Position numbers and translations under genes: made by a program. From Maridesulfovibrio sp050916235 (GTDB lineage: Bacteria > Desulfobacterota > Desulfovibrionia > Desulfovibrionales > Desulfovibrionaceae), in the NCBI RefSeq assembly GCF_050916235.1, contig NZ_CP104854.1:2666001-2730000 (forward strand): DNA of 64,000 nt. The letters run 5' to 3'. Below are positions 27,401-34,248 of the stretch, piece by piece. The notes beneath the pieces are model-generated. The model had not been told where the DNA came from. It saw nothing but the letters and a program-made list of their open reading frames with translations, and ran no database searches. Numbering within the stretch: position 1 is the stretch's first letter; each line of letters opens with the position of its first letter.

Positions 27401-27814
27401 TACGCCGTTGATGGCCTTCCTGCGGTCAAGGCCGGAGAACTGGGACTTTCCAAACTATACAGCAACGGGACCAACAAGCCGTTTACCTACGCCGGGTTTG
27501 AAGATTACAGCGATGGAAATTGGTGGCTGACGGATGTCAGCGGAGGTTTTCTGGACAGTGTAACTTCATTGAATGCGACTACGACGTATTATGTCGTGTC
27601 GGTTGTGAAAGACGGCGGGCTTTACGATGAAAACCCTGAAGTCGGAATCATAGACGATCCCCAGATACTTGGTCTTTCCTCTTCGGGCGGGGCCAGCGGC
27701 TGTGTGATTGGGTCCGGGGATGATTACGGCAGCGTTCTCCTGCTGTTTATCGCAGTATTTTCCCTGCTGCTTCGCATGGTTGCCTCAGAAAAAGCGAAAC
27801 GGCGGATGGGGTGA
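24500..27814 (+). CDS. Secreted subtilisin-like serine protease (S8) with C-terminal membrane anchor
   Basis: 1,104 residues from a GTG start, CGGAG being eight bases upstream. A signal peptide covers about 1-27. A long propeptide-like region (28-260) precedes the S8 domain with the catalytic triad D283 (CDSGIDTGD), H324 (GHGTHVAG) and S556 (GGTSMATP), plus the oxyanion N435 (AVGNAG). The insert between His and Asn is large. After the catalytic domain come beta-rich regions with a pre-peptidase-type fold (around 590-690 and 840-890). The extreme C-terminus has a Gly/Ser/Cys cluster (SSGGASGCVIG), one membrane helix (VLLLFIAVFSLLLRMV) and a basic end (KAKRRMG). This tripartite tail resembles CTERM-type sorting signals, so it may be processed and anchored at the cell surface. 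Confidence 0.92.
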   Translation: MRLPRFAVVLCLCIFMCIVCLPFSSSATDEEDSSPKLFLRNKQVDPVHGSLEPVLLPSSENTSGSSTDSGTQSAAPSFFARLFSFASPVVVEEQYNYYIVQFSGPLQSGWKESVSALGGKFYDYIPQYAFIVKAGESKVDSIRALDFVRYIGEYAADLKLSDGIYDITSDTLQEQGGKLDVRVVVFPGEDVPDIGNEIVAAGGQVVSSSSSEWNSVLTVRIPVAKVSGLKDIFGVKWIERAPKHRTGNNISTGISEIRSEQSKTWPVSGTRLLGKGQIVGACDSGIDTGDSSNMHLDFSDGQGGTRVIGYVTLTGAEQVDYSGHGTHVAGIMCGNGLMSGASPATNSFPSTCYAGVAPKAEIYFQSAGVAAGNGALTGIPSDLNELFQPAYDAGVRIHTNSWGTSGVGDYSSESLNVDQFMWSNKDFLVLYAVGNAGYDKDMNGVIDKYCIDTPATAKNCLSVGASESYRMAEGEGFSTRVWSDFRTYADPVGSDLLSDKPYGIAAFSSRGPTIDGRYKPEIVAPGTNILSTRASQQLGNGWGAFNQYYYWSGGTSMATPLVAGTAAIMREYLMKEEGFSNPSAALIKTALVHGAVSLVPGQYGTGDTQEVVSAPDFVQGWGRLDFEASINSDSSYKINYYDITDSAPAATGYSRTFSFQVENDEEPFKATLGWTDYPGTVAAAGGLVNDLDLRVKKPDGIWVYPDNAVNSSPLTKVQLVSSVNGFYTGEVIGLHVTPPSYPCTLESVVLAFYNSGSLLSPVSVVVYKYDGGVGDEIFRKSFAYIPSGEYALPVGLDLTDGSIVISVEKSSEQLGVYYQNGNPTARGLIKSSGIWQEASVTPGLIANFRTTVPSTGFDRLNNTVSVTVAKPQSGTYTVEVTAYNIPNGPQPYALVVSGMTGETPTKGDIGLNPDQPGAPVSTFLSKTSQQQSAQSVNAGYGTAFEDVYSQESSFRLQTSENGTVSVRYAVDGLPAVKAGELGLSKLYSNGTNKPFTYAGFEDYSDGNWWLTDVSGGFLDSVTSLNATTTYYVVSVVKDGGLYDENPEVGIIDDPQILGLSSSGGASGCVIGSGDDYGSVLLLFIAVFSLLLRMVASEKAKRRMG

Positions 27815-27825
27815 TCCGCCGTTTC
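27796..27825. terminator. Bidirectional terminator overlapping the protease stop codon
   Basis: Perfect 12-bp arms GAAACGGCGGAT (27796-27807) and ATCCGCCGTTTC (27814-27825) with a 6-base loop; the TGA of the protease gene lies inside it. On the minus strand it is followed by GCTTTTTC, so it is a better terminator for the leftward operon ending with the zinc-ribbon gene. Confidence 0.8.
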
Positions 27826-27912
27826 CTGTCCGACATGTGGTTGTTGGTGTGGTCAAATGTCGGGCTGTGTATGTCGATCCGTGTGTCTTTAGGGCAATGG
27901 TCTGTCTGGCTG

Positions 27913-28071
27913 TTAAATCTGTTCCCTGGGAGCAGGCAGCTTGGTTCCGCATTTGGAGCAGGTGACCGTTTTAAGCTTGTCTCCGTATTTGATGATATTT
28001 ACTGTCCCGCAGTTGGGGCAGGTTCGTTTCCGGTGGAAAGCCGCCTTGAGTGCCGAATAAATTCCCCACAT
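27913..28071 (-). CDS. Small zinc-ribbon protein
   Basis: A 52-residue frame read from the ATG at 28071 (AAGG seven bases upstream) to TAA at 27913. Two CXXCG knuckles, CPNCG (about 18-22) and CSKCG (about 38-42), form a zinc ribbon with a 15-residue spacer. The N-terminus MWGIYSALKAAFHRKR is basic and amphipathic. It lies 62 bases after the CBS gene on the same strand and before the bidirectional terminator, so it is probably the last gene of the DUF1538 operon. No function can be named; RNA, DNA or protein binding are all possible. It is too short for default gene callers. Confidence 0.75.
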   Translation of the reverse strand: MWGIYSALKAAFHRKRTCPNCGTVNIIKYGDKLKTVTCSKCGTKLPAPREQI

Positions 28072-28133
28072 GATGAATCCTTTCAGGTAAATTTTATAGC
28101 GTTCAACAGGGCGAGTTTCTCAAAATAACCTGC

Positions 28134-28529
28134 TCAGAGCAGGTCGTTATCAAGTATGAGCGACTCCAAGGTGATCATGCCGACGATCTCACCCATGTGT
28201 TCAACCGGGGCACGGTGAACCACTGTGCGATGCAACAGGCGTACAGCATAGCGTATATCCATATCGGCTGGAACCGTAATTACGGGCTTGGTCATGATTT
28301 CATATACATAGGCTGAGGCCGCATCCCGGTCCGGGACGATGATCTTGCTTACAAGGTCACTGACGGTCACGATCGCCCAAGCATCATCGCTGTTTCTTTT
28401 GCTGACCAGCAGTTCGGAAATCTTTGCTCTGCGCATCATCTCCGCCGCTTCCTTTGCCGTAGCCATGCCGTCTATGCTCTGAACGTCACAGTGCATCACA
28501 TCACGCACACGAACTATGAGTGAACTCAT
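28134..28529 (-). CDS. CBS-domain pair protein
   Basis: 131 residues from the ATG at 28529, with GGGAG eight bases upstream. Two CBS motifs are visible: VRVRDVMHCDVQSIDGMATAKEAAEMMRRAKISELLV (about 6-42) and YVYEIMTKPVITVPADMDIRYAVRLL (about 75-100). They are followed by HRAPVE and IVGMITLESLI, the usual end of the second CBS. Bateman pairs bind adenine nucleotides and act as energy sensors, here without any fused effector. It follows the PII-like gene by 12 bases. The coupling of two nucleotide-sensing proteins with a pair of DUF1538 membrane proteins suggests that it gates or reports on the membrane module. Confidence 0.88.
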   Translation of the reverse strand: MSSLIVRVRDVMHCDVQSIDGMATAKEAAEMMRRAKISELLVSKRNSDDAWAIVTVSDLVSKIIVPDRDAASAYVYEIMTKPVITVPADMDIRYAVRLLHRTVVHRAPVEHMGEIVGMITLESLILDNDLL

Positions 28530-28541
28530 CACTTGATCTCC

Positions 28542-28889
28542 CTAAAAATAACTGTCGCGGACTTTGTTTTTGAAAACTTCGATCTGGCTTTCCATGCCGA
28601 GGACGTTTTCCACGGGCAGGACAAAGGCGATGCCTGTTCCCGGCTTGTGAAATTCCCCGGCGGTCCTGATAGCCTCCATGACCGGCTTGACCATGTGCTC
28701 TTCAAGCAGGAAGAGCACTATGTCGGTCTGGTCTTCAAGGGTCAGCCCGAAAAAGGTCTTGGCTTCGCGCATCCCGGTTCCCCTTGCAGGGATAATGGTT
28801 GCGCCGGTTGCTCCGACAGCCTTGGCCGCGTCTACTATCGCATCGGTCTTGTCCGGTTTTACCGGGGCAAAGATGATCTTGAATCGCAT
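28542..28889 (-). CDS. PII-like signalling protein
   Basis: 115 residues, start ATG at 28889 with GGGAG six bases upstream. The fold is that of GlnB: MRFKIIFAPVKPDKTDAIVDAAKAVGATGATIIPARG at the N-terminus and, near the C-terminus, FHKPGTGIAFVLPVENV, which matches the PII C-terminal signature (G-x-G-x-IFV-x-PV). The T-loop is altered and lacks the uridylylation Tyr51 context, so it is a PII-like protein rather than true GlnB/GlnK. PII-like proteins usually bind adenine nucleotides or small metabolites and sit on neighbouring transporters. It lies 48 bases after the second DUF1538 gene. Confidence 0.85.
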   Translation of the reverse strand: MRFKIIFAPVKPDKTDAIVDAAKAVGATGATIIPARGTGMREAKTFFGLTLEDQTDIVLFLLEEHMVKPVMEAIRTAGEFHKPGTGIAFVLPVENVLGMESQIEVFKNKVRDSYF

Positions 28890-28937
28890 GTCTTATCTCC
28901 CTGATGTTTTCAGGCCCGCACGTGCTCTGTCCTGTTG

Positions 28938-29780
28938 TCAGGATGCAGAAGTCTGTATTTTTGATTCGCCGCAATAGCCGACACTGCCGACCGGTTTACT
29001 TGCCGGTCTGCGCTTTGCCCTGCGTGCGGCCATGAAATGGGTGTACTGAGCATATCCCATGACAGTTATGATTGGAAACAGACTGGCGAAGGCGATCAGT
29101 CCGAAACCGTCCAGTGCCGGATTTCTTCCGGGAACTGTTTCGGAGAGTCCCAGCCCGAGGGCCGCAACCAGCGGAACGGTCACTGTGGAGGTAGTCACCC
29201 CGCCAGAATCGTAGGCCAGTGGGATAATCTGTTTCGGCGCCAGAAATGTCTGGATGATCACAATCACATATCCGGCCAGAATATATATGTAGAGCGGGGT
29301 TCCCGTCACAATGCGGAAGGCGCCCAGCGAAATGCCTATTGCTACTCCGACAGCCACGGTGATGCGCAGCCCCCATTGGCTGATCACCCCGCCCGAGACT
29401 TCTCTGGCCTTGAGTGCCACTGCCAGCAGGGAGGGCTCCGCAATGGTTGTGGAAAACCCTATCATGGCGGCGAACAGGTATACCCATCCGTAGTCAGTCC
29501 AGTCGTTGAGTGCGGCGACCCCGCCTTCGCCCGCCAGCAGCGAAGGCGCGGAGAGTTGGGTCGCCATGATCCTGCCTATCGGAAACAGCGCTTTTTCCAG
29601 GCCGATCAGAAACATTGCCAGTCCTATAACAACATACACTCCCCCGATTATGAGGCTGCGCAGGTTGGGAATGGACTGGCGCAGAACAAAGAGCTGAAAG
29701 CACGTAATCAGAATCAGTATGGGCAGGATGTCCTTTATGGTGGCAAGGAACACCTGTCCGAATTCAATCAGGAATGCCAT
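28938..29780 (-). CDS. DUF1538 integral membrane protein (second copy)
   Basis: 280 residues with about seven membrane segments; ATG at 29780 with AGGAAGG seven bases upstream. It carries the family marks GFSTTIAEPSLLAVALKA (about 106-123) and YDSGGVTTSTVTVPLVAALG followed by LDGFGLIAFASLFPIITVMGY near the C-terminus. The upstream gene encodes a paralogue with the same marks, so the two probably form a heterodimer. In other organisms the pair can be fused in one chain of about 500 residues (known from the family, not checked here). DUF1538 has no established function; the polar Ser/Thr/Glu motifs inside the membrane suggest a transport role. The C-terminal tail is basic and ends in a Ser-rich stretch. 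Confidence 0.9.
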   Translation of the reverse strand: MAFLIEFGQVFLATIKDILPILILITCFQLFVLRQSIPNLRSLIIGGVYVVIGLAMFLIGLEKALFPIGRIMATQLSAPSLLAGEGGVAALNDWTDYGWVYLFAAMIGFSTTIAEPSLLAVALKAREVSGGVISQWGLRITVAVGVAIGISLGAFRIVTGTPLYIYILAGYVIVIIQTFLAPKQIIPLAYDSGGVTTSTVTVPLVAALGLGLSETVPGRNPALDGFGLIAFASLFPIITVMGYAQYTHFMAARRAKRRPASKPVGSVGYCGESKIQTSAS

Positions 29781-29846
29781 TATAGTGCCTTCCTCTCTTT
29801 GAAATTTATATCAGGCCGTTCCGGGCACCTTGGAACGGCCTGATTA

Positions 29847-30611
29847 TTAGAAAACGGTCAGTCCGTACCCCATGACAAAGATCATAGGAAGGAGGGAGGC
29901 AAAGGCGATCAGTCCGAAACCGTCCAGCAACGGGCTGCGTCCTTTGATGATTGAAGCCAGACCTACTCCCAAAGCCGCTACCAGAGGAACGGTGACGGTG
30001 GAGGTGGTAACACCACCGGCATCGTAGGCTATGCCCACGATCTCTTCGGGAGCGACAAGGGTCATGAGCATTACAACCACATAGCCGCCTATGATCAGAT
30101 AGTGTACGGGCCAACCGCGCAGTATCCTGAGAACTCCTATGAGTATCGCCACTCCGACGGAGAAGGCCACCGACAGGCGAAGTCCGAGTGCGTACCTGTT
30201 GAGTGACTCTTCTCCGGGAGCGATCAGATTGCCTTGCGCGGCAATATTGGCAGCCTCAGCTGAAACGGCGATCAACGCGGGTTCTGCAACCGTAGTCGAA
30301 AAGCCGAGCAGAAAGGCGAAACTCAGCAGCCAGAACAGGCTTCCCCTGCGGGCCAGGGCACGGGCCATTTCCTCCCCGATCGGGAAGAGGCCCATTTCAA
30401 GTCCCTGGATGAAAAGCATCAGTCCAAGAACCACAAGGACGCCGCCGTAAACGACCTCCCCAAGGTTCGGCAGGGGCTGTCTGAGAACAATGATCTGAAA
30501 AAATGCGATCACCAGAATGATGGGCAACAGGTCCTTGAAGGAGCTCCACAGCTTTCCCAGGATACCCACGGTAATTCTGCGCAAACAAAATGCCTGTTTA
30601 TTTCCGGTCAT
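29847..30611 (-). CDS. DUF1538 integral membrane protein (first copy)
   Basis: About 254 residues with seven membrane segments. The ATG at 30611 lacks a clear ribosome site; a GTG about 14 codons later is an alternative start. Motifs match the neighbouring copy: GFSTTVAEPALIAVSAEAAN and YDAGGVTTSTVTVPLVAALGVGL followed by LDGFGLIAFASLLPMIFVMGYG. The helix IAFFQIIVLRQPLPNLGEVVYGG is also shared. Thus the operon holds two diverged copies of one fold. It begins 23 bases after the receiver gene. The product should sit in the inner membrane with the second copy and be regulated by the PII-like and CBS proteins encoded downstream. Confidence 0.88.
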   Translation of the reverse strand: MTGNKQAFCLRRITVGILGKLWSSFKDLLPIILVIAFFQIIVLRQPLPNLGEVVYGGVLVVLGLMLFIQGLEMGLFPIGEEMARALARRGSLFWLLSFAFLLGFSTTVAEPALIAVSAEAANIAAQGNLIAPGEESLNRYALGLRLSVAFSVGVAILIGVLRILRGWPVHYLIIGGYVVVMLMTLVAPEEIVGIAYDAGGVTTSTVTVPLVAALGVGLASIIKGRSPLLDGFGLIAFASLLPMIFVMGYGLTVF

Positions 30612-30634
30612 CAATTGAATCTGTTTTTATGCAG

Positions 30635-31027
30635 TTAGACTGCTTTGTCTCTGAGTATCTGACTTGATCTCGCCGCATCGACGATCCTGTTCATCAGGAT
30701 TTCGGTGTTGGCCGGTTTGAGCATGAAGTCGAAAGCACCGGCAGTCATGGCCTGCACTGCACTGTCCATGTCCGCATTGCCTGTAAGCAGAATTACTTCC
30801 ACCTGCGGATAACGGTTTTTGATGATCCTCAAGACCTGCAGACCGTTCATGCCGGGCATTTTCATATCCAGCACAACCACCTGAAACAGTTCGGTATCAA
30901 GACATTGAAGCGCTTCCTCTCCGCCCGCTGCGGTGGTCACGTCCACAGCCCTCCTTCCAAGCCGTTTGGCCAGAACCGAGGAGAAGCCGTCTTCGTCATC
31001 AACAAGAAGTATCCGAATGTTTTTCAT
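30635..31027 (-). CDS. Stand-alone receiver, first gene of the DUF1538 operon
   Basis: 130 residues from the ATG at 31027, preceded by GGAGAAAGG. Phosphorylation pocket D10/D11, D54 (LDMKMPG) and K104 (FMLKPA), with T82 in LLTG. There is no output domain. The helix-1 pattern LAKRLGRRAVDV resembles those of the three receivers on the other side of the promoter region (SKRLEKR, RKRMGRR, SRRLEKR), so all four come from one ancestor. It opens the leftward operon that encodes two DUF1538 proteins, a PII-like and a CBS protein. It could be phosphorylated by the kinase encoded divergently at 31635. Confidence 0.9.
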   Translation of the reverse strand: MKNIRILLVDDEDGFSSVLAKRLGRRAVDVTTAAGGEEALQCLDTELFQVVVLDMKMPGMNGLQVLRIIKNRYPQVEVILLTGNADMDSAVQAMTAGAFDFMLKPANTEILMNRIVDAARSSQILRDKAV

Positions 31028-31057
31028 GACCTTTCTCCGTTGCTTTGAATCTGCAGT

Positions 31058-31073
31058 TACAATGAGCATGCCA
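31058..31073 (-). promoter_or_regulatory. Weak sigma-54-like element before the receiver/DUF1538 operon
   Basis: On the minus strand TGGCAT-GCTCA-TTGT stands 31 bases before the start at 31027. The -24 element is good, but the near-invariant GC of the -12 element is GT here, so it is a degenerate match. Its interest is that it faces away from the strong sigma-54 promoter in the same gap. Confidence 0.3.
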
Positions 31074-31548
31074 AAATCAGATCTATTTGGTCGATAAATA
31101 TGGCTGCTCACACGGCTGTTTTGTATTAATCATTTGATTTATTTGGTTTATTCTGGCGGGTATAAATGTCCCGGTTGTGTGCTCCGGCAATGGATGTAAA
31201 TAAAAATAATGCTCTCTGAGATCCCCGGATATGCTTCCAGATACGGTTGCATATGGTGAGCGGGGTGTTTTGCCCCGCTGCTTTGCGGATGGGTACTTGT
31301 TTCCTTGTGAAAAAGGTAACAGGCGTGGGCTGTGGGCTTGCAACTGAGAATGTGGGGCGTTTTGTGCCGGTGGGGTGAAATGAACCGATATAGCCCTGTG
31401 TGAGTGTTGATAAGGTATTATTCCGGGCATCAGTTTGAGCCTGCAACATTATATAAGCGAGATTTAAGTTGTCTGTATAAAGTCTTTAATTTTGTGTGGT
31501 TATGTATAGAAATTTGTGCCCGGGGCGGATCTGCCCGGATGATGTTTG

Positions 31549-31564
31549 TGGCACACCCTTTGCT
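31549..31564 (+). promoter_or_regulatory. Consensus sigma-54 promoter for the kinase-receiver-TauE operon
   Basis: TGGCACACCCTTTGCT matches the sigma-54 consensus TGGCACRNNNNTTGCW at every defined position (GG at 31550-31551, GC at 31562-31563, ten bases apart). Transcription would start near 31575, 60 bases before the kinase gene. A sigma-54 activator of NtrC type is encoded at 38267-39601 in the same cluster, which supports function. Confidence 0.85.
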
Positions 31565-31634
31565 CAAGGGGGATTACGGACCGCCCACACGGGGCAGGCG
31601 TAAAACAACGTAAAGAGCAGAGTGGAACAAAAGC

Positions 31635-33341
31635 ATGCAGATTGAAAACAGAACCCCCTACGACAAGCTTTCCCGCAAGATCGCGCTTATCGTAATCACG
31701 GTTTCCATCGCGCCTCTTATTCTTGTGGGCGGGCTGATTTTCGATCAGTTCCGTTCCATCTACCGCTCCAAAGTTTATGCCCACCTGGCCGAAGTCGTTG
31801 ATAAGCACAAGGACAACGTAAACAACTTCCTCAGCGAAAAGCAGGGCGAGGTACAGTTTCTCACCCGTGCGTTCACCTACGGGCAGCTTACTGATCCGCA
31901 GTTTCTGGAGAAGACTCTCAAGTCCATGCAGCAGCAGTACGGACGTATCTTCGTGGATTTCGGAGTCATCGACAGGGCCGGCAGGCAGGTTGCCTACGCA
32001 GGTCCCTTCGATCTCCTTGGTGCTGATTACTCAAACGCCGACTGGTATCTCAACAGCCGCGACAAGGTTACCGGGATAAGCGACGTTTTCATGGGACTGC
32101 GCCAGTCTCCGCATTTCATAATCGCCGTCAACAGCGGTGAAGGCGAACACAGGTGGACCCTGCGCGCCACCATTGATTTTCTGGCTTTCTCCCATCTCGT
32201 AGAGAACATCCGCATCGGTGAAACCGGCTATGCCTACATTCTCAACAGGAACGGGGTGTTTCAAACCAAGCCTCCGGCCAGCCGGGACAGCAACCTCGTC
32301 CTTACCCCTTACGAAACAGTCCGCAAGCCGCTTACGGCTGAAGGCGTGACCATCCAGCTCTCCAAAGGCAGTGATGGTGAAAAGTATGTGACCGTCAGTT
32401 CCCAGCTCAAGGGCGGGGACTGGAAGCTGGTCTATCAGCAGAACGCCAGCGATGCCTTTTCCGCCATGATCCGCAGCGAGTTCTTTACCCTGGTTATCTT
32501 CCTTACCGGAGGCCTGGGCATAATTGTGATGGCTCTTTACCTCTCAAGGAAGCTCGTGACCCGTTTCCGTATCATCGACGAGGAAAACGCCATGATGAAC
32601 AGGCAGATGGTTGAGACCGGCAAGCTTGCTTCCATCGGAGAGCTGGCAGCCGGTATAGCCCACGAAATCAACAACCCGGTGGCCATCATGATTGAAGAGG
32701 CCGGTTGGGTCAGCGATCTGCTGGAAGACGAAGGCAGGGACATGTCCTGCTATGCCGAAATCAGCCGGGCTCTGGAGCAGGTGCGCACTCAGGGCGGACG
32801 CTGCAAGGACATCACCCACAAGCTGCTCAGTTTCGCCCGCCAGACCGACTCAAGGATTGCCGAAGTTTCTCTGCCTGCACTTATCGAGGAGGTCGTTGAA
32901 ATTTCAATGCAGCAGGCCCGATACGCGCAGGTCAGCCTTTCGCTCGATCTGGACCGCAACATGCCGCTGGTGCGGGCTTCGGTATCCGAGCTGCAGCAGG
33001 TCTTTCTGAATCTTGTCAATAACGCCATTCAGGCCATGGAGTCTGAAGGGGGGAAGCTTACGATCAGCTGCCGTGCTGAAGACGGACAGGCTCTTGTCAC
33101 AGTGGCGGACACCGGTCCGGGAATTCCCGAATCCAATCTCGGGCGTATTTTTGACCCCTTCTTCACCACCAAGCCTGTGGGCAAGGGAAGCGGTCTGGGG
33201 CTGTCCATCTGTTACGGGCTGATTCACCAGATGGGCGGAGAAATTGAAGTTGAAAGCGGAGTGGGGCTCGGTGCCAGATTCTATATCAGGCTGCCCCTGC
33301 CCCGGTCCGGTAACGGTCAGGAATATAACAAGGAGGATTAA
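31635..33341 (+). CDS. Membrane histidine kinase with Cache-type periplasmic sensor
   Basis: 568 residues: TM1 (about 15-37), a periplasmic double-Cache-like domain (about 45-275, with VFMGLRQSPHF and GETGYAYILNRNG), TM2 (about 281-304), a short linker, HisKA with H343 (GIAHEINNPVA) and HATPase_c (ADTGPGIP, GKGSGLGLS). Cache domains bind small organic ligands such as amino acids or carboxylates. There is no PAS domain. Two bases separate it from the next receiver gene, with a GGAGG site inside its end. The gene is the first after the sigma-54 promoter and should phosphorylate one or more of the receivers in this cluster. Confidence 0.92.
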   Translation: MQIENRTPYDKLSRKIALIVITVSIAPLILVGGLIFDQFRSIYRSKVYAHLAEVVDKHKDNVNNFLSEKQGEVQFLTRAFTYGQLTDPQFLEKTLKSMQQQYGRIFVDFGVIDRAGRQVAYAGPFDLLGADYSNADWYLNSRDKVTGISDVFMGLRQSPHFIIAVNSGEGEHRWTLRATIDFLAFSHLVENIRIGETGYAYILNRNGVFQTKPPASRDSNLVLTPYETVRKPLTAEGVTIQLSKGSDGEKYVTVSSQLKGGDWKLVYQQNASDAFSAMIRSEFFTLVIFLTGGLGIIVMALYLSRKLVTRFRIIDEENAMMNRQMVETGKLASIGELAAGIAHEINNPVAIMIEEAGWVSDLLEDEGRDMSCYAEISRALEQVRTQGGRCKDITHKLLSFARQTDSRIAEVSLPALIEEVVEISMQQARYAQVSLSLDLDRNMPLVRASVSELQQVFLNLVNNAIQAMESEGGKLTISCRAEDGQALVTVADTGPGIPESNLGRIFDPFFTTKPVGKGSGLGLSICYGLIHQMGGEIEVESGVGLGARFYIRLPLPRSGNGQEYNKED

Positions 33342-33343
33342 GC

Positions 33344-33775
33344 ATGACGGACGCAATTATTTTGTTCGTGGACGATGAGGAAGCTTTTGTCGAGGCTATG
33401 TCCAAAAGGCTCGAGAAGCGCAACATGAAGGTTCATCAGGCATTCAGCGGAGAAGCTGCCATGCGCGTTCTTGAGGAGACTCCCGGAATCGAGGTGGTAA
33501 TTCTGGATATGAAGATGCCGGTCAAGGACGGGCTCGGAGTTCTTCGGGACATCAAGCGGGATTTCCCAACAGTGGAAGTCATTATGCTTACCGGTCATGC
33601 CACTGTGGAATCGGCCATCGACGGTATGCAGAACGGAGCTTTCGATTATCTGATGAAGCCGTGTTCAATTGATGACCTCATAGCGAAGATCAGGCAGGCC
33701 GTGAAACTTCATCACGACCATGAAGAGGAAGAGGTCAAAGCACGTATCGACGATATCACCCACCGCATGGCCTAG
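33344..33775 (+). CDS. Stand-alone receiver (first of three in tandem)
   Basis: 143 residues, ATG at 33344 with AAGGAGG upstream inside the kinase gene. Pocket D10/D11, phospho-acceptor D55 (LDMKMPV), T83 in MLTGH and K105 (YLMKPC). After the receiver (about 1-122) the tail KLHHDHEEEEVKARIDDITHRMA is a charged, His-rich helix without a known output. It is probably phosphorylated by the adjacent kinase. Confidence 0.92.
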   Translation: MTDAIILFVDDEEAFVEAMSKRLEKRNMKVHQAFSGEAAMRVLEETPGIEVVILDMKMPVKDGLGVLRDIKRDFPTVEVIMLTGHATVESAIDGMQNGAFDYLMKPCSIDDLIAKIRQAVKLHHDHEEEEVKARIDDITHRMA

Positions 33776-33831
33776 GGCTGTCGGTGTCACCGGAGGGCCT
33801 GCGGAGTGATCCGGGGGCAAGCGAGTTGAAG

Positions 33832-34248
33832 ATGAAAGACGGTGAAAAACAAATAAGACTGCTCATGGTGGACGACGAGGTCGGGTTTGCCGAAGTTCTT
33901 CGCAAACGCATGGGCAGGCGGGGCATTCTCGTTGAAACGGCCTATCGCGGCGAGGATGCGGTGAGGATGCTCCGCGAAAAGCAATTTGATGTGGCCGTAC
34001 TTGATTTGAAACTCGAAGGGATGGACGGGATAGAAATTTTAAAAGTGTTCAGGATGCTGGATCCGGAATTGCCGGTGCTGATGCTTACCGGGCATGGCTG
34101 CGAAAAGGCGGCTGCCGAAAGCATCAGGCTGGGTGCGGCAGAGTATCTGTCCAAGCCGGTGGATTTCAACCTGCTGCTGGAGAAAGTGCGGCGGGCGTGC
34201 ACCCGGAAGGAGGGAGTCCGTGAAAGGGATAAGGGTTCTTCTGGTTGA
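33832..34248 (+). CDS. Stand-alone receiver (second of three in tandem)
   Basis: About 138 residues from the ATG at 33832; a GTG at 33784 in frame would add 16 poorly conserved residues. Pocket D14/D15 with VDDEVGF, phospho-acceptor about D58 and the lysine in YLSKPV. The usual LD-x-MP after the phospho-site is LDLKLEG here, so the proline turn is lost. It shares the RKRMGRRG helix pattern with its neighbours. The gene overlaps the next receiver by 29 bases, so translation is coupled. Confidence 0.82.
   Translation: MKDGEKQIRLLMVDDEVGFAEVLRKRMGRRGILVETAYRGEDAVRMLREKQFDVAVLDLKLEGMDGIEILKVFRMLDPELPVLMLTGHGCEKAAAESIRLGAAEYLSKPVDFNLLLEKVRRACTRKEGVRERDKGSSG

Larger units (their letters stand above)
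31028..31634. other. Divergent control region between receiver/DUF1538 and kinase operons
   Basis: 607 bases without a supported gene. It contains a consensus sigma-54 promoter at 31549-31564 reading right, a weaker sigma-54-like element at 31058-31073 reading left, and a 7-bp hairpin (AGCGGGG/CCCCGCT, 31259-31279). A TGCCCGG direct repeat at about 31517-31538, just upstream of the strong promoter, could be part of an activator site. The open frame at 31404-31613 lies across these elements and is not called. Confidence 0.65.

Noticed and set aside
27811..28128. 105-codon plus-strand frame after the protease gene
   Set aside because: It is opposite the zinc-ribbon gene, whose CXXCG pairs, ribosome site and operon position are more convincing.
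31404..31613. 69-codon plus-strand frame before the kinase operon
   Set aside because: It spans the sigma-54 promoter and ends just before the kinase; more likely leader sequence.
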